DNA of 64,000 nt from Caedimonas sp. (GTDB taxonomy: Bacteria; Pseudomonadota; Alphaproteobacteria; Caedimonadales; Caedimonadaceae): the NCBI GenBank assembly GCA_016794245.1, contig JAEUKR010000047.1, forward strand, positions 1-64,000, read 5' to 3'. The position numbers and the translations under genes were made by a program. Below, one piece after another: positions 6,386 to 17,537 of the stretch. Under the pieces are notes generated by a model. The model saw nothing but the letters and a program-made list of their open reading frames with translations, was not told the DNA's origin and did not search any database. Position 1 is the stretch's first letter, and every line of letters starts with the position of its first letter.

Positions 6386-8800
6386 TTAGTGTCTTTGAAC
6401 ATCTTCTACTATTTGATGTGATGTCTTTGCAGAATCACCTTCCAGCGGGTTCCAGACGATAGGGTCGGGGACGCGGACAAGCGCATGCTTGACAACTTCT
6501 TCGACTGTTTTGACAGGGATGATCTCAAGTCCCTCTTTCGCATTAGCAGGAATTTCGATCAAATCCTTGGCATTATCATAAGGGATCAACACTTTTTTAA
6601 TGCCTCCGCGATGGGCCGCCAACAGCTTTTCCTTAAGACCGCCGATAGCCAATACACGTCCTCGCAGCGTAATCTCGCCTGTCATTGCGACGTCACGACG
6701 CACAGGAATGCCAGTCAATACAGAAACAATAGACGTACACATCGCAACCCCTCCGGAAGGGCCGTCCTTCGGGATAGCCCCTTCAGGCACATGCACGTGA
6801 ATATCCATTTTCTCAAAGGTCGAGGGCTGGATCCCAAAAAGCGCTGCGCGAGAGCGCACAAAACTTGCCGCTGCCTGTACCGATTCCTGCATGACTTCGC
6901 CCAACTTGCCGGTGATCGTCATTTTCCCTTTCCCCGGCAACGTCACTGCCTCAATGACCAAAAGATCGCCCCCTACTTCGGTCCATGCCAGTCCCGTTGT
7001 GATGCCGACCAAGTCTTCTTCTTCAGATACGCCATAATGAAAACGTGGAACGCCTAGGAACTCCGTCAGGTTTTCTTCCGTAACCCTGATTGTCTCAGCC
7101 TTTTTGGTCATAATCTGTTTGATTGCCTTGCGTAAAAGCTTGGCGATTTCACGTTCAAGGTTGCGAACGCCTGCTTCGCGTGTGTACATCCGTATAATTT
7201 TACGCAATGCATCTTCGTCTATTGACCATTCATACTCGCCAAGACCATGAGACTTGAGTTCCTTCGGGATGAGATGACGACGCACAATCTCGATCTTTTC
7301 ATCTTCCGTATAGCCAGAAAGTCTGATGATTTCGAGACGATCCTGCAACGGCTGTGGCATCTGAAGGCTGTTCGCCGTGGTTATGAATAATACGTCAGAG
7401 AGATCATAATCAACTTCGAGGTAATGATCGTTAAAAGTGTTGTTTTGCTCAGGATCCAATACCTCTAGCAAAGCAGAGGAAGGATCGCCGCGCCAATCAG
7501 AACCAAGCTTGTCAATCTCATCCAGCAGGAAAAGAGGATTAGATGATCCCGCTTTTTTCATCCCTTGAATAACTTTCCCTGGCATCGAACCTATGTAAGT
7601 TCGGCGATGTCCTCGGATTTCAGCTTCATCACGCACACCACCCAGAGACATTCGAACGAAATCACGTCCTGTCGCACGCGCGATCGAGCGGCCAAGGGAG
7701 GTTTTCCCAACACCTGGCGGACCCACAAGACATAAAATAGGCCCCTTGATCTTGCCGACCCGGCTTTGAACAGCCAAATACTCCACGATGCGTTCTTTCA
7801 CTTTCTCAAGCCCATAGTGTTCTTCATCGAGAATTTTTTCGGCCTCAATAAGATCTTTTTTAATTTTGGTGTATTTCTTCCAGGGAATCCCCAATAGCCA
7901 TTCAAGATAATTGCGCACGACCGTTGCTTCTGCAGACATGGGACTCATGGTGCGAAACTTTTTAAGCTCTGCCGACGCTTTAGCTTTTGCTTCTTTGGAA
8001 AGCTTGGTCTTTTTGATGCGCCGCTCAAATTCGCTGAATTCATCACGTCCGTCTTCCGTTTCACCCAACTCCTTTTGAATGGCTTTCATCTTTTCATTCA
8101 AATAGTAGTCTCGCTGAGATTTTTCCATTTGTCGTTTGACGCGACTCTGAATGCGCTGCTCAGCTTGCAGAATGCTGATCTCGGCCTCCATAAAGCCACA
8201 GATTCTCTCAAGTTGTTCATTAAAATCCTCAATTTCGAGAATCTGTTGTTTTTCAGGCACTTTAAGCGTCAGATGCGCCGCGATAGTATCCGCCAATTTA
8301 TCTGGTTTCTCGATCTTTGTGAGGGAAGTTAAGACCTCTGGCGGGATTTTGCTGTTAAGCTTAATATATTGATCAAAAAGAGATAAGCTTGTACGTATCA
8401 AGGCTTCTCGTTCTGATCCCCCTGAAAGTGTCATCTCGATCGGTTCGGCATACGCCTGAAAAAACTGATCCGCTTCCATAAACCTCAGTGCCCGCGCCCG
8501 CTGTAAGCCCTCAACCAATACCTTCACCGTACCATCAGGCAATTTTAACAATTGTAAAATATGACCAATCGTACCTACCGAAAATAAATCACGGGGTTTG
8601 GGATCATCCTTGGAGACGTCTTTTTGGGTCAACAGCAAGATTTTCTGATCCTGTTTAATGACAGATTCCAGGGCTTTGACTGATTTTTCTCGTCCTACAA
8701 ACAGAGGCACAATCATATGTGGGAACACCACAATGTCCCTCAAGGGCAGAACTGGCAACAAAGTTCCCTTGGGAACATCAAGGCTGATCTCTTTTCTCAA
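6386..8800 (-). CDS. lon: ATP-dependent protease Lon
   Basis: An 804-residue Lon of normal length. The N-terminal LON substrate domain starts with [23 protein letters not shown]; a coiled linker follows; the AAA+ module has Walker [10 protein letters not shown] and Walker [11 protein letters not shown]; the C-terminal Ser-Lys protease domain has [11 protein letters not shown] (catalytic Ser) and a Lys in [13 protein letters not shown]. It degrades damaged and short-lived regulatory proteins in the cytoplasm. The start is a TTG at 8800 with GAGG 8-9 nt upstream; no in-frame ATG lies near. It follows clpX in the same direction, separated by a dispersed repeat, so tig-clpP-clpX-lon probably forms one proteostasis cluster. 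The order is the usual alphaproteobacterial one, but hup does not follow. Confidence 0.97.
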   Translation of the reverse strand: MRKEISLDVPKGTLLPVLPLRDIVVFPHMIVPLFVGREKSVKALESVIKQDQKILLLTQKDVSKDDPKPRDLFSVGTIGHILQLLKLPDGTVKVLVEGLQRARALRFMEADQFFQAYAEPIEMTLSGGSEREALIRTSLSLFDQYIKLNSKIPPEVLTSLTKIEKPDKLADTIAAHLTLKVPEKQQILEIEDFNEQLERICGFMEAEISILQAEQRIQSRVKRQMEKSQRDYYLNEKMKAIQKELGETEDGRDEFSEFERRIKKTKLSKEAKAKASAELKKFRTMSPMSAEATVVRNYLEWLLGIPWKKYTKIKKDLIEAEKILDEEHYGLEKVKERIVEYLAVQSRVGKIKGPILCLVGPPGVGKTSLGRSIARATGRDFVRMSLGGVRDEAEIRGHRRTYIGSMPGKVIQGMKKAGSSNPLFLLDEIDKLGSDWRGDPSSALLEVLDPEQNNTFNDHYLEVDYDLSDVLFITTANSLQMPQPLQDRLEIIRLSGYTEDEKIEIVRRHLIPKELKSHGLGEYEWSIDEDALRKIIRMYTREAGVRNLEREIAKLLRKAIKQIMTKKAETIRVTEENLTEFLGVPRFHYGVSEEEDLVGITTGLAWTEVGGDLLVIEAVTLPGKGKMTITGKLGEVMQESVQAAASFVRSRAALFGIQPSTFEKMDIHVHVPEGAIPKDGPSGGVAMCTSIVSVLTGIPVRRDVAMTGEITLRGRVLAIGGLKEKLLAAHRGGIKKVLIPYDNAKDLIEIPANAKEGLEIIPVKTVEEVVKHALVRVPDPIVWNPLEGDSAKTSHQIVEDVQRH

Positions 8801-8874
8801 TGGTACATCCTCATAGGTATATTTTGGAAAATAGAATTCTTTTCTAAGCTATATATGGCGAGCGCTTTTGTCAT

Positions 8875-9005
8875 TATACCCTTCGTCTTTCAAAATTCGG
8901 GGGCGTTGGACATCGGGACTCGTGCCGCTTATGCACTGGCAAATACGCTATGCGGGACGCACCGCTCGCTCGCCACCCCACATCTGGAAATCCCTTGGGC
9001 ACATA
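8875..9005 (-). repeat. Dispersed palindromic repeat, copy A (131 nt)
   Basis: A full copy in reverse orientation between clpX and lon. It starts TATACCCTTCGTCTTTCAAA, has the inner GGGGGCGTTGGACATCGGGA and GCCACCCCACATCTGGAAAT arms, and ends TTGGGCACATAT. It would be transcribed between the two protease genes. Confidence 0.8.
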
Positions 9006-9030
9006 TCTTTTTGTCCTGGATAAAATCGAA

Positions 9031-10296
9031 TCATGCCTGATTCAATTTCAGCTCAGACTTTTCAGCATAGATTAGCAGAGGTTGTGCATGGCCTTCAACA
9101 ACTTCACGATTAATAATCACTTCCTCAATTCCCGTACTGCCGGGAAGTTCATACATGGTTTCAAGCAGAATATTTTCCATGATCGAACGTAAGCCTCGCG
9201 CTCCCGTATTGCGTGTGATCGCCCGCTGAGCCACCGCCAAAAGCGCATCCTCACTGAAAGTCAGCTTTACATCCTCCATATCAAACAATCTTTGAAATTG
9301 TTTGACAAGGGCATTTTTAGGTTGTTGAAGAATCTGCATCAAAGCAGGCTCGTCCAAATCTTCCAATGTCGCTACTACAGGCAAGCGTCCAACAAATTCA
9401 GGAATAAGCCCATACTTCAACAAATCCTCAGGCTCTACTTCTTTCAGGATTTCACCTGTTCGGCGATCTTCAGGTGATTTCACATCAGCGCCAAAGCCAA
9501 TCGAAGAACCTTTTCCACGACTACTGATAATTTTTTCAAGGCCAGCAAAGGCGCCGCCACAAATAAAAAGAATATTCGTGGTATCCACTTGTAAAAATTC
9601 CTGTTGAGGATGCTTGCGTCCCCCTTGAGGTGGAACGGAAGCGATTGTCCCCTCCATAATTTTTAACAAAGCTTGCTGTACCCCCTCCCCCGAAACATCG
9701 CGGGTAATGGAGGGATTATCGGACTTGCGGGAAATCTTGTCGACCTCATCGATATAGACAATCCCGCGTTGTGCTTTTTCAACATTATATTCCGCAGCTT
9801 GCAACAATTTAAGGATGATATTTTCAACATCCTCTCCCACATATCCCGCTTCCGTTAAAGTGGTCGCATCCGCAATGGTAAAAGGGACATCAAGAATACG
9901 CGCCAGAGTCTGAGCCAGCAAGGTCTTTCCACAACCTGTGGGGCCGATCAGCAAGATATTGGATTTTGCAAGCTCCACATCCGATGTTTTTGAAAAGGAA
10001 TCAATCCTTTTATAATGATTATAGACAGAAACAGCCAAAACACGCTTTGCATGAACCTGGCCAATGACATAATCATCTAAAACTTTATAAATTGTCTTAG
10101 GAGAAGGAATGCCCTTTTCAGAAACTGGCAACGCTCCCTTATTCTCTTCGCGGATAATTTCAATGCAAAGGTCGACACACTCATCACAGATAAAAACACT
10201 GGGACCCGCGATAAGTTTGCGCACTTCATGCTGACTTTTTCCACAAAAAGAACAATGAAGAATTTCTTTAATCTGTTCGTCTGATGATTTCGTCAT
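9031..10296 (-). CDS. clpX: ATP-dependent Clp protease ATP-binding subunit ClpX
   Basis: The 421-residue protein has the N-terminal C4 zinc domain ([21 protein letters not shown]), Walker [16 protein letters not shown], Walker [12 protein letters not shown] and the [10 protein letters not shown]-like sensor region ([15 protein letters not shown]). It unfolds tagged substrates and feeds them to ClpP. The IGF-type loop for ClpP docking is expected near [10 protein letters not shown]. It starts with ATG after AAAGAGAT. It lies downstream of clpP across a 317-nt gap that is largely a dispersed repeat. Confidence 0.97.
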   Translation of the reverse strand: MTKSSDEQIKEILHCSFCGKSQHEVRKLIAGPSVFICDECVDLCIEIIREENKGALPVSEKGIPSPKTIYKVLDDYVIGQVHAKRVLAVSVYNHYKRIDSFSKTSDVELAKSNILLIGPTGCGKTLLAQTLARILDVPFTIADATTLTEAGYVGEDVENIILKLLQAAEYNVEKAQRGIVYIDEVDKISRKSDNPSITRDVSGEGVQQALLKIMEGTIASVPPQGGRKHPQQEFLQVDTTNILFICGGAFAGLEKIISSRGKGSSIGFGADVKSPEDRRTGEILKEVEPEDLLKYGLIPEFVGRLPVVATLEDLDEPALMQILQQPKNALVKQFQRLFDMEDVKLTFSEDALLAVAQRAITRNTGARGLRSIMENILLETMYELPGSTGIEEVIINREVVEGHAQPLLIYAEKSELKLNQA

Positions 10297-10375
10297 ATCT
10301 CTTTAGTCACTTTTAAATTATTCCTCAAAAGAGTGCAAAGGATAAAATATAAATTTCCCATCTTTTCAGCAATCA

Positions 10376-10512
10376 TATACCCAAAGGATTTCAACGTCTG
10401 AGGTGGCGGAAGAACAGTGAGCCCCGCACAGCCTACGTACCAGTGTACCAGTACATAAGCAGGACAAATCGTGATCTCCAACGCCCCCGAATTTTGAAAA
10501 ACGAAGGGTATA
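10376..10512 (+). repeat. Dispersed palindromic repeat, copy B (137 nt)
   Basis: A full copy filling most of the 317-nt clpP-clpX gap (10297-10613). Left arm TATACCCAAAGGATTTCAAC, right arm CGCCCCCGAATTTTGAAAAA, end GAAGGGTATA. The centre is more divergent than in copies C and D and contains an extra small palindrome, GTACCAGTGTACCAGTAC. I see nothing else in this gap. Confidence 0.85.
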
Positions 10513-10613
10513 CTTTATAGAATCCCTCAAAACCTTATAAAAAACGTTAACAACCAGAATCATTTTAGCACAGCCCGCGCATCAACTTTCCAGTGGCACG
10601 TGCCGCTGAATTT

Positions 10614-11246
10614 TTATTTTTTTGGCTCGACAGGCAACAGACGCGTCGTCACAATTTCATCAATCAAGCCAAAGGTTTTTGTCTCTTCCGCCGACATAAA
10701 ATGATCGCGCTCCACCGTTTCCTCGATCACTTTTATGGGTTGTCCCGTTCTTTCCGCCAGGATTGCATTCAAACGAGAACGCATCTTCAAAATTTCCCGA
10801 GCGGCGATTTCAATGTCAGTGGCTTGACCACGGGCGCCTCCATGAGGTTGATGAATCATCACACGCGCACTGGGAAGCGCATAACGCTTGCCCTTGACCC
10901 CGGCACAGAGCAACAGTGCCCCCATCGACGCCGCTTGTCCTATCACAATAGTGGATACATCACACCGAATGTAATTCATAGTGTCAAAAATAGCCAAACC
11001 AGCCGTTACAACACCCCCAGGAGAATTAATATAAAAGGATATATCTTTTTTTGGATTTTCAGACTCCAGAAACAGAAACTGGGCACAAATCAAATTGGCC
11101 ACATCATCATTAACTTCGCCTGTCAGAAAAACTATGCGCTCTTTAAGAAGCCTTGAGTATATATCAAAAGATCTCTCGCCCCGCGCTGTTTGCTCAATCA
11201 CCATTGGAATGAGCGTATTCTGGAACTGATATTTAGTATCAATCAT
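10614..11246 (-). CDS. clpP: ATP-dependent Clp protease proteolytic subunit ClpP
   Basis: This 210-residue serine protease has the catalytic Ser in [11 protein letters not shown], His in VMIHQPHGG and Asp in the ERDHFMSA segment. It forms the tetradecameric chamber used with ClpX. The ATG at 11246 is chosen over that at 11258 because GGAG lies 6 nt before it, while the upstream ATG has no good site. It follows tig at 86 nt in the usual tig-clpP-clpX order. Confidence 0.96.
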   Translation of the reverse strand: MIDTKYQFQNTLIPMVIEQTARGERSFDIYSRLLKERIVFLTGEVNDDVANLICAQFLFLESENPKKDISFYINSPGGVVTAGLAIFDTMNYIRCDVSTIVIGQAASMGALLLCAGVKGKRYALPSARVMIHQPHGGARGQATDIEIAAREILKMRSRLNAILAERTGQPIKVIEETVERDHFMSAEETKTFGLIDEIVTTRLLPVEPKK

Positions 11247-11332
11247 GGGTTTCTCCATTTATTATCTTGTATTTACCTTTCGCCAAAGACGGATTAAGAG
11301 ATAAGAGAGCGGTCTGCTAAAGCCTGCGTCTG

Positions 11333-12691
11333 CTAAACCTCATCTTCTTCCGTAATTTCATAAAAACGTTTTTTAAGTTCAGCAAAAAGAACCTCTTTTT
11401 TATGAACCGTCGCTTTTTCAAGAATCAACTCGATCACTCTATCTTCAAAAAGAGGCGCTCTTAAAGCCGCCTGCGCTTGCTTATTGGAATGGTAATAGTC
11501 GATGACTTTTCGTTCCATACCTGGATATTTCATTGCTTCGCGCATCAACGCCCGCTCAAATACTTTCTGAGATACGACGATATTATGTTCACGACCAATC
11601 TCGGCAAGCAATAGTCCCAGACGGACACGGCGCTCGGCAATCTGTCGATACTGTCTTTTCAATTCCTCTTCATTATCTTCGGCAGGATCTTTTTTACCTT
11701 TTTTCTTTCCATCAGACGTTTGACTCTTTTCTCTTTGAAGCTGTTCCCAAATGGATTTAAACTCAAGCTCCACAAGACCTTGAGGAACATCAAACGTGAA
11801 GTTTTCTGCAAATTGATCCATGATTGTACGCTTTGCATCCAGAAAAGACATGTGGTTGTGATTTTCTGCAAGCTGTTCCCAGACGGATTTTTTAAGATCG
11901 TCTATGGAGGATTTTTCAAACTTCTGCGCAAATTCCAGTGTCAGTTCAGGAACGACTTTCTCCTTGATCTCTTTGATTTCAATTGCAAAATGCGCCGTCT
12001 TTCCTGCCAGGTCCTTCGCCTGATACTCTTCGGGAAAATTGATGTCAAACTCTTTCTTGTCGCCAGCTTTAAGTCCAACCAGGTTCTCTTCAAATCCCGG
12101 GATAAAGGTTTCCGATCCTAATTCCAGATCCATGCCCTCGGAAGACCCGCCGGCAATAGCTTTACCTTCTAAAGTTCCCTTAAAAGCTAAATGAACGACA
12201 TGACCTTTTTCTGCCCTGGTTTTTTCATCCGCCGGTTTGAGAGCCGCATGATTTTTTCTAATATTTTCAAGTGCCTCTTCCACTTCCTTATCGTCAACCT
12301 GAGAAACCAGCTGTTCCAGTTTGATTTTGGAAAGATCAATTTTTTCGATATCTGGCAAAAGCTCCATGACAACGCTGCCTTTCAGACCTTCCCTATTTTG
12401 ATCGTCTTTTATGGTAACTTCAGGTTGAAGAGCCACACGGAATTTATGCTGATCGATGATCTGGCGCATCCCATCCTGTAAGGCTTGCTCCAAAACTTCG
12501 CCTTTGACACTGGATTCATAGCGCTGTTTAAGAATAGGCAGGGGAATTTTGCCAGGTCGAAACCCATCGACCTTCAAAGACTGACCCAGCTTCATCAATC
12601 GTTGATCAAGCTTCTCTTCAATTTCTTTCGATGAAAAGACCAGATCGAATTCCCGAATTAACCCTTCAGATTTTGTTTGTGTAATATCCAT
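11333..12691 (-). CDS. tig: Trigger factor, ribosome-bound chaperone/PPIase
   Basis: The 452-residue protein has the ribosome-binding signature GFRPGKIPLPILKQRY near residue 45, the FKBP-like peptidyl-prolyl isomerase domain (GHVVHLAFKGTLEGKAI, ELGSETFIPGFEENLVG) and the long helical C-terminal chaperone arms. It binds nascent chains at the ribosomal exit. It is the first gene of the run toward clpP, and lies 50 nt after tRNA-Leu on the same strand, so the tRNA may be processed from a shared transcript. Confidence 0.95.
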   Translation of the reverse strand: MDITQTKSEGLIREFDLVFSSKEIEEKLDQRLMKLGQSLKVDGFRPGKIPLPILKQRYESSVKGEVLEQALQDGMRQIIDQHKFRVALQPEVTIKDDQNREGLKGSVVMELLPDIEKIDLSKIKLEQLVSQVDDKEVEEALENIRKNHAALKPADEKTRAEKGHVVHLAFKGTLEGKAIAGGSSEGMDLELGSETFIPGFEENLVGLKAGDKKEFDINFPEEYQAKDLAGKTAHFAIEIKEIKEKVVPELTLEFAQKFEKSSIDDLKKSVWEQLAENHNHMSFLDAKRTIMDQFAENFTFDVPQGLVELEFKSIWEQLQREKSQTSDGKKKGKKDPAEDNEEELKRQYRQIAERRVRLGLLLAEIGREHNIVVSQKVFERALMREAMKYPGMERKVIDYYHSNKQAQAALRAPLFEDRVIELILEKATVHKKEVLFAELKKRFYEITEEDEV

Positions 12692-12741
12692 GGATTCTGC
12701 GCCTAAAATTTAAATGTTACTCACGAGACCCGTTGCCTTTA

Positions 12742-12826
12742 TGGTGCGGGCGGAGGGACTTGAACCCCCATGGCTTTCGCCGCCAGATCCTAAGTCTGGT
12801 GTGTCTGCCAATTCCACCACGCCCGC
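12742..12826 (-). tRNA. tRNA-Leu(TAG)
   Basis: An 85-nt class II tRNA: acceptor GCGGGCG pairing with CGCCCGC, D arm TGGTGGAATTGGCAGACAC, anticodon arm CCAGACTTAGGATCTGG with anticodon TAG, a long variable arm, T arm GGGGGTTCAAGTCCCTC, and an encoded CCA end. Confidence 0.96.
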
Positions 12827-12881
12827 CCATTCCCCAAGCATTCCTTGAAAAACCCTTAAAGTTTCATCACTTCATTCTGAA

Positions 12882-12906
12882 TATACCCAAAGAACGTCAA
12901 GATTTG
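12882..12906 (+). repeat. Dispersed repeat, left-arm fragment (copy S)
   Basis: TATACCCAAAGAACGTCAAG matches only the left terminus of the dispersed palindromic repeat, next to the tRNA-Leu gene. Confidence 0.4.
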
Positions 12907-13056
12907 GTAAAGTGACTTTTCTTTTGATAACCTTGATTGATTCAAATTGCAACGATTTCAGATATCCTGCCAGCATTTTTGTATTTTTCTCTTCCTTGTC
13001 TCCATTTGAAAATCCGCCCTTCCGGGAAGATGGACAGGAACTTTGAAAACAAAAAA

Positions 13057-13863
13057 TTAGGACAGATTCTCCCGAAGGCTCTCTCTCAACTTTTCATTGG
13101 AGGCCAGAATGCTGCCCGTCTCAAAAAGAGAGCCTTTGCCAGAGATTTCATCCACATAACCTCCCGCTTCTCGAACAAGGACAAGACCAGCAGCAATATC
13201 CCAGTAAGCAAGGCCATACGCAAAAAAGCCATCAAAGCGGCCCGCCGCGACATAACACAGATCAAGAGCGGCCGCTCCATAATGGCGAATCCCCGCTGTC
13301 TTACGCGTTATATCCATTGCTTTCGATACCAAAGCAGCCGATCGTGTTGGATCAACCTTATTTGTGATCCCTGTAGTGGCAAGGAGCGCGTCGGCGAGGT
13401 GAGTGCGTGAGGAAACTCTTATGCGTCGATCATTCAAGAAGGCTCCTCTCCCCTTTTCAGCATGGAACAACTCGTCCTTGACAGGATCATAAACGACGCC
13501 TGCCAGAATCTCATTGTCAAACTCAAGAGCAATTGAAATACAAAAATGAGGAATCGCGTGTAAAAAGTTAGTGGTTCCGTCAAGGGGATCAACAATCCAG
13601 CGATGACGTTTATCGACGCCGGAGATTTCACCCGTTTCTTCCATAAGAAACCCAAAATCAGGACGCGCCTTTTGCAATTCCTGGTAAATAATTTTCTCCG
13701 CCTGATGATCCGCCACGGAGACGAAATCGCCAGGGCCTTTCCGGGAAACCTGCAAATGCTCAACCTCATTAAAATCCCGGATTAATCCTCGCGCTGCCCT
13801 CACAGCGGCTGTAGACATAATATTGATCAAAGCGGAACCAGTGCGTACACGTGTTTGTAACAT
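13057..13863 (-). CDS. suhB: Inositol-1-monophosphatase family protein SuhB
   Basis: This 268-residue protein has the metal-binding motifs of the family: EE in FLMEETGE, WIVDPLDGTTNFLHAIPHF and AYWDIAAGLVLVREAGG. The fold hydrolyses myo-inositol monophosphate and related phosphates using Mg2+; in bacteria SuhB also assists rRNA transcription and ribosome maturation. The length is typical. It lies downstream of efp in the same direction, the two separated by a dispersed repeat. In many alphaproteobacteria efp and the IMPase are neighbours. Confidence 0.9.
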   Translation of the reverse strand: MLQTRVRTGSALINIMSTAAVRAARGLIRDFNEVEHLQVSRKGPGDFVSVADHQAEKIIYQELQKARPDFGFLMEETGEISGVDKRHRWIVDPLDGTTNFLHAIPHFCISIALEFDNEILAGVVYDPVKDELFHAEKGRGAFLNDRRIRVSSRTHLADALLATTGITNKVDPTRSAALVSKAMDITRKTAGIRHYGAAALDLCYVAAGRFDGFFAYGLAYWDIAAGLVLVREAGGYVDEISGKGSLFETGSILASNEKLRESLRENLS

Positions 13864-13900
13864 TATTCAAATCCTGTTTATGGAACAAATATTAGGAAAA

Positions 13901-14028
13901 TATACCCAAAGGATTTCGACATCCGGGGTGGCAGACACGCGGTGAGTCCCGCGCCGCGCACACAAGGCACATGAGCAGGATGAATTCAAACGTCCAACAC
14001 CGCCGGATTTCGAAACGTGAAGGGTATA
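13901..14028 (+). repeat. Dispersed palindromic repeat, copy C (128 nt)
   Basis: An intact copy between suhB and efp: TATACCCAAAGGATTTCGAC at the left, GCCGGATTTCGAAACGTGAA near the right, closing GGGTATA. It is 115/128 identical by eye to copy D on the other side of efp, in the same orientation and without gaps. Confidence 0.9.
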
Positions 14029-14044
14029 TCGAGGGATCAAGGGA

Positions 14045-14611
14045 TTAATCTTTCGCCCGCTCAACATACGTATCATCGGCGGTATTAACCACAATTCGCG
14101 TATCCGAGTCAACATGAGGCGGCACCATGACCCGCACACCGTTTTCCAATTTGGCCGGCTTATAGGACGCGGATGCCGTCTGTCCTTTGACAACAGGTTC
14201 GGCTTCAACAATTTTTACCACCACGGTATCGGGCAGCCTTACGCTCACAATGTCTCCCTCGTAGGTAGAAACAGTGACCGTCATTCCATCTTCCAGGTAA
14301 ACGGCGGGAGCACCCACCAGGGAACGAGGCACCGTGATTTGCTCGAAGGTTTCCTTATCCATAAATGTCAACGTTTCCTCTTCAGAATAGAGGAACTGGA
14401 ATTCTTTTTCATCAAGACGGACGCGCTCGACGGATTCACTGGAGCGGAAGCGTTCATTCAGCTTGGTGCCGCTGCGAATGTCTTTAAGCTCCACCTGTAA
14501 GTAAGCGCCGCCTTTTCCAGGCTGGGTATGTTGCGTCTTGACCGCAACCCACAGACGATTGTTATGCTCAATAATATAGCCGGGTCGAATCTCATTCCCA
14601 TTAATTTTCAT
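14045..14611 (-). CDS. efp: Elongation factor P
   Basis: The 188-residue protein has three EF-P domains: the KOW-like N-domain with the loop residue in [17 protein letters not shown] (Lys at about 34 lies in the PGKGGA loop, the position normally modified), the OB domain, and the C-terminal OB domain with [11 protein letters not shown]-like residues ([16 protein letters not shown]). It relieves ribosome stalling at polyproline. AAGGA lies 6 nt before the ATG. The Lys in the loop suggests EpmA-type beta-lysylation, but epmA/epmB are not in the window. The gene is bracketed by two near-identical 128-nt repeats. Confidence 0.95.
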   Translation of the reverse strand: MKINGNEIRPGYIIEHNNRLWVAVKTQHTQPGKGGAYLQVELKDIRSGTKLNERFRSSESVERVRLDEKEFQFLYSEEETLTFMDKETFEQITVPRSLVGAPAVYLEDGMTVTVSTYEGDIVSVRLPDTVVVKIVEAEPVVKGQTASASYKPAKLENGVRVMVPPHVDSDTRIVVNTADDTYVERAKD

Positions 14612-14639
14612 AATTTGTCCTTGTTATTGAATTACCTTT

Positions 14640-14767
14640 TATACCCAAAGGATTTCGACATCCGGGATGGTGGACAAGCGGTGAGTCCTGCGCCGCGCAC
14701 ACGAGGCACATGAGCAGGACGAATTCCAATGTCCAACACCCCCGGATTTTGAAACGCGGAGGGTATA
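14640..14767 (+). repeat. Dispersed palindromic repeat, copy D (128 nt)
   Basis: An intact copy upstream of efp: starts TATACCCAAAGGATTTCGAC, ends GCGGAGGGTATA, with the inner arms CATCCGGGAT and CACCCCCGGATTTTGAAA. It and copy C are the best pair for a consensus. Confidence 0.9.
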
Positions 14768-14867
14768 CGAAACAGAGAGATAGTTTATTCGTATGTGAAC
14801 TGTAAGTTATTTCAAGCTAAATTAAAATGTCAAAACAAAAATGAAGGAAACTCTTCTTTTAATTTTT

Positions 14868-16628
14868 TCAGATTCTTTCAGACTTTCTAAATTCTTTAGC
14901 CGTAACCTTCTTTAACTGGTTTATCTTGCCTAAAATTTCTTCGCGCCTTGAAGTCTGCAAACTATCTCGCAACTCATTCAGAATCAGGTTAATTTCTGAT
15001 CTTTCCTCTTTTTCTAAAAGCTCGCCACTATCGCACTTTAAAGCCTCTTCAACCGTGTGAATGAAATGTTCGGCTTCTGTACGCGCTTCACGTAAAAGAC
15101 GCTCTTCGATATCAGCATGAGCATGAAAATGACCAGCCTTGAGCATGTTCAGCAAATCGTCTTCCGTGAGTCCATAACCTGGTTTCACCTCGATTGATTG
15201 CTGAAGTCCCGTTGCCTGTTCGCAGGCGCTGACCGTCAGAATCCCATCCGCATCAATCGTAAAAGTGACCCGAACACGCGCTGTCCCTGCTCTTTGAGAA
15301 GGAATGCTGCGTAACGTAAAATTCGCCAGAGATCGACAATCCTGAACAAGTTCCCGTTCGCCCTGGACAATATGGAGGCTCATGGCGGTCTGGTTGTCCT
15401 GAAACGTCGTAAAATCCTGCGAATGACTGGCGGGGATGGGAGAGTTGCGCGGAATAATCTTCTCCACAAGCCCGCCATAGATTTCAAGACCCAGGGAAAG
15501 AGGCGTCACGTCCAGCAAAAGCCTCGTCGATCCTTGCGTCAGAGCTTCCGCCTGAAGGGCTGCTCCCAGAGCAACTACCTCATCCGGATTGATGTTTGTC
15601 AGAGGTTCCTGTCCAAAAAACTGTCTCACTTTTTGGAAAACCAGCGGAACGCGCGTCGCCCCCCCCACCAGGACGATCCCTTTGATCTGGTCAAGGCGGA
15701 TCTGGGCATCCCGAATCGCCTGTTTACAGATCTTCAGGGTTTTATCAACCAAGGGAGAGATCACGCACTCAAAGTCAACACGTGTCATGCGGCCTTTTAT
15801 AAAATCATTTCCCCACCGTATCACGCCGGACCACTCTTCATGATCCGTCAGATATTCTTTAATCTGGCGCGCCTGAATCAAAGCCAGCCTTTTTTCCGAA
15901 GGAAGACAGGAGCGAGAACCCGAGAGGGCGGCAAGAAGGGCATAATCCATATCGTCTCCCCCCAACCTGGTGTCTCCCGCTGTGGCAAGTACCTTGAAGA
16001 CCTCACCCTCCAGATTTAGCAACGAAAGATCAAAAGTCCCTCCCCCAAGGTCATAAACCGCATAAATTCCTTGCGCGCCATGTTCAAGACCATAAGCAAG
16101 CGCCGCTGCCGTGGGTTCATTCACCAGGCGCAGCACCTCAAGGCCTGCCAGGCGTGCCGCATCTCGTGTGGCTGTCCGGGCGGCATCATTAAAATAGGCC
16201 GGTACTGTGATGACCGCTTGAGAGACGCCGTACCCCAGATGTTTCTCGGCGCGGCGTTTCAGCGCTTTCAAAATTTCCGCAGAAGCCTCTACAGGCGCGA
16301 TGTCCAGACCACTCCCCCTTTCATCGTGAGGCGCACGCTCCGCCGAATGGCTTTGTCCCATGGCTCTTTTAAAAGAGGACATCATGCGTTCAGGCTGAGC
16401 AAAGCCCTTCTCTCGAGCCTCCTCCCCTACCGTTATCTGATGATCTTCACGAAAAACAATCGAAGGCAAAAGAGCGCTATCGCTTTCATCACACAAGACC
16501 CCTGGTTTGCCTTGTCGAGAGACGGCTACCAACGAATGAGTCGTCCCCAGGTCAATACCGATCGCCCGAGGTTTGTCGCTCTCATGAGGGAAAGGCGTTT
16601 GGTCAGGTTCAACAAGCTGAAGAAGCAT
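14868..16628 (-). CDS. hscA: Fe-S assembly Hsp70 chaperone HscA
   Basis: The 586-residue protein has the Hsp70 nucleotide-binding signatures [30 protein letters not shown] and [13 protein letters not shown], then the substrate-binding beta domain ([15 protein letters not shown]) and a shorter helical lid. Position after hscB in the isc cluster and the size fit HscA rather than DnaK (about 640). It drives transfer of Fe-S clusters from IscU, with IscU's LPPVK motif as its binding site. The ATG at 16628 lies 2 nt after the hscB stop; an upstream in-frame start at 16679 would sit inside hscB. It is the last gene of the cluster: no fdx follows. Confidence 0.93.
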   Translation of the reverse strand: MLLQLVEPDQTPFPHESDKPRAIGIDLGTTHSLVAVSRQGKPGVLCDESDSALLPSIVFREDHQITVGEEAREKGFAQPERMMSSFKRAMGQSHSAERAPHDERGSGLDIAPVEASAEILKALKRRAEKHLGYGVSQAVITVPAYFNDAARTATRDAARLAGLEVLRLVNEPTAAALAYGLEHGAQGIYAVYDLGGGTFDLSLLNLEGEVFKVLATAGDTRLGGDDMDYALLAALSGSRSCLPSEKRLALIQARQIKEYLTDHEEWSGVIRWGNDFIKGRMTRVDFECVISPLVDKTLKICKQAIRDAQIRLDQIKGIVLVGGATRVPLVFQKVRQFFGQEPLTNINPDEVVALGAALQAEALTQGSTRLLLDVTPLSLGLEIYGGLVEKIIPRNSPIPASHSQDFTTFQDNQTAMSLHIVQGERELVQDCRSLANFTLRSIPSQRAGTARVRVTFTIDADGILTVSACEQATGLQQSIEVKPGYGLTEDDLLNMLKAGHFHAHADIEERLLREARTEAEHFIHTVEEALKCDSGELLEKEERSEINLILNELRDSLQTSRREEILGKINQLKKVTAKEFRKSERI

Positions 16629-16630
16629 CT

Positions 16631-17179
16631 TTAATGACTCAGTCCCTTCTTCTCTTCCATTTCGTCTTCCAGAAACCATAGCTTTTCTTGCGCTTCCTGG
16701 GCAAATTTCCTCAAATACCCGAGACGCTCAATCAACGTATGAGCCTTCACCCTGTCATGCGCTTCAAAAGCGGCATGAAGTTCTGTCAATATCAGGTCCA
16801 TGTTTTTTGTCGCTTCCTGAAGAAGTTGTCCTATTTTTTCAGGACAGACCGCCTCCTCAAGAGATTCACGAAACGCCATGGATTCCATCAAAATTTGTGA
16901 AGAGGCGGAAATTTCAGGAGTTCTGGAAGTTTCAAAAGAATAGCCACAACCTTCAAGCCCCCATAAATGCTGCGCGCGCAAGAGAGGATCCTTCAAAATT
17001 CGGTAAGCCTCATTGATTTTAGCTGCTTCTTCCAAAGCTTTTTTTCTTTCTTCCGCCGATCGGTAAACGTGTTGATCAGGGTGAATTTGCTGAATGGTGC
17101 GGATATAGGTCTCTTCCAGCTTCTCAAGATCAAGGCTGAATACAGGCTTAAGCCCGAACATCTCGTAGGCATTAAACAT
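16631..17179 (-). CDS. hscB: Fe-S assembly co-chaperone HscB
   Basis: A 182-residue J-protein. The N-terminal J domain includes HPDQH (the HPD signature) and [24 protein letters not shown]; the C-terminal helical domain that holds IscU follows. The ATG at 17179 is preferred because GGGGA lies 8 nt upstream and the gene then overlaps iscA by 8 nt. The longer frame to 17260 lies inside iscA. It stimulates the HscA ATPase and delivers IscU. Confidence 0.9.
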   Translation of the reverse strand: MFNAYEMFGLKPVFSLDLEKLEETYIRTIQQIHPDQHVYRSAEERKKALEEAAKINEAYRILKDPLLRAQHLWGLEGCGYSFETSRTPEISASSQILMESMAFRESLEEAVCPEKIGQLLQEATKNMDLILTELHAAFEAHDRVKAHTLIERLGYLRKFAQEAQEKLWFLEDEMEEKKGLSH

Positions 17180-17516
17180 GGAAGGATTCCCCGCAACCGC
17201 AACGACCTTTTTCATTGGGATTACGAAAGACAAAGCCCGATTGCAGCTTTTCCTCGACAAAATCCATTTCGGTTCCCAAGAGAAACATCACCGCTTTGGG
17301 ATCAATCAAGACGGTTACCCCTTGAGATTCTACAACTTCGTCAGTAAGGAAACGCTCATCCGCATATTCCAGGGTATAGGAAAGACCGCTACAGCCTCGG
17401 CTGCGAACGCCGACGCGAACGCCAACCGAGGGTTTGCCGCGTGAAGCAAGCAAGACTTTTATGCGCTCAACAGCGGCAGGGGTCATCGTTATAAAGGAGG
17501 GACGTTCACGTGTCAT
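17172..17516 (-). CDS. iscA: A-type Fe-S carrier protein IscA
   Basis: This 114-residue HesB/IscA-family protein has the three conserved cysteines, one in RSRGCSGLSY and two in the C-terminal GRCGCGESF. It carries or delivers Fe-S clusters to apoproteins. It is the fifth gene of the cluster, 21 nt after iscU, and its 3' end overlaps the hscB start. Confidence 0.92.
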   Translation of the reverse strand: MTRERPSFITMTPAAVERIKVLLASRGKPSVGVRVGVRSRGCSGLSYTLEYADERFLTDEVVESQGVTVLIDPKAVMFLLGTEMDFVEEKLQSGFVFRNPNEKGRCGCGESFHV

Positions 17517-17537
17517 GTCAGCGCTGCTTGTGCTTGC

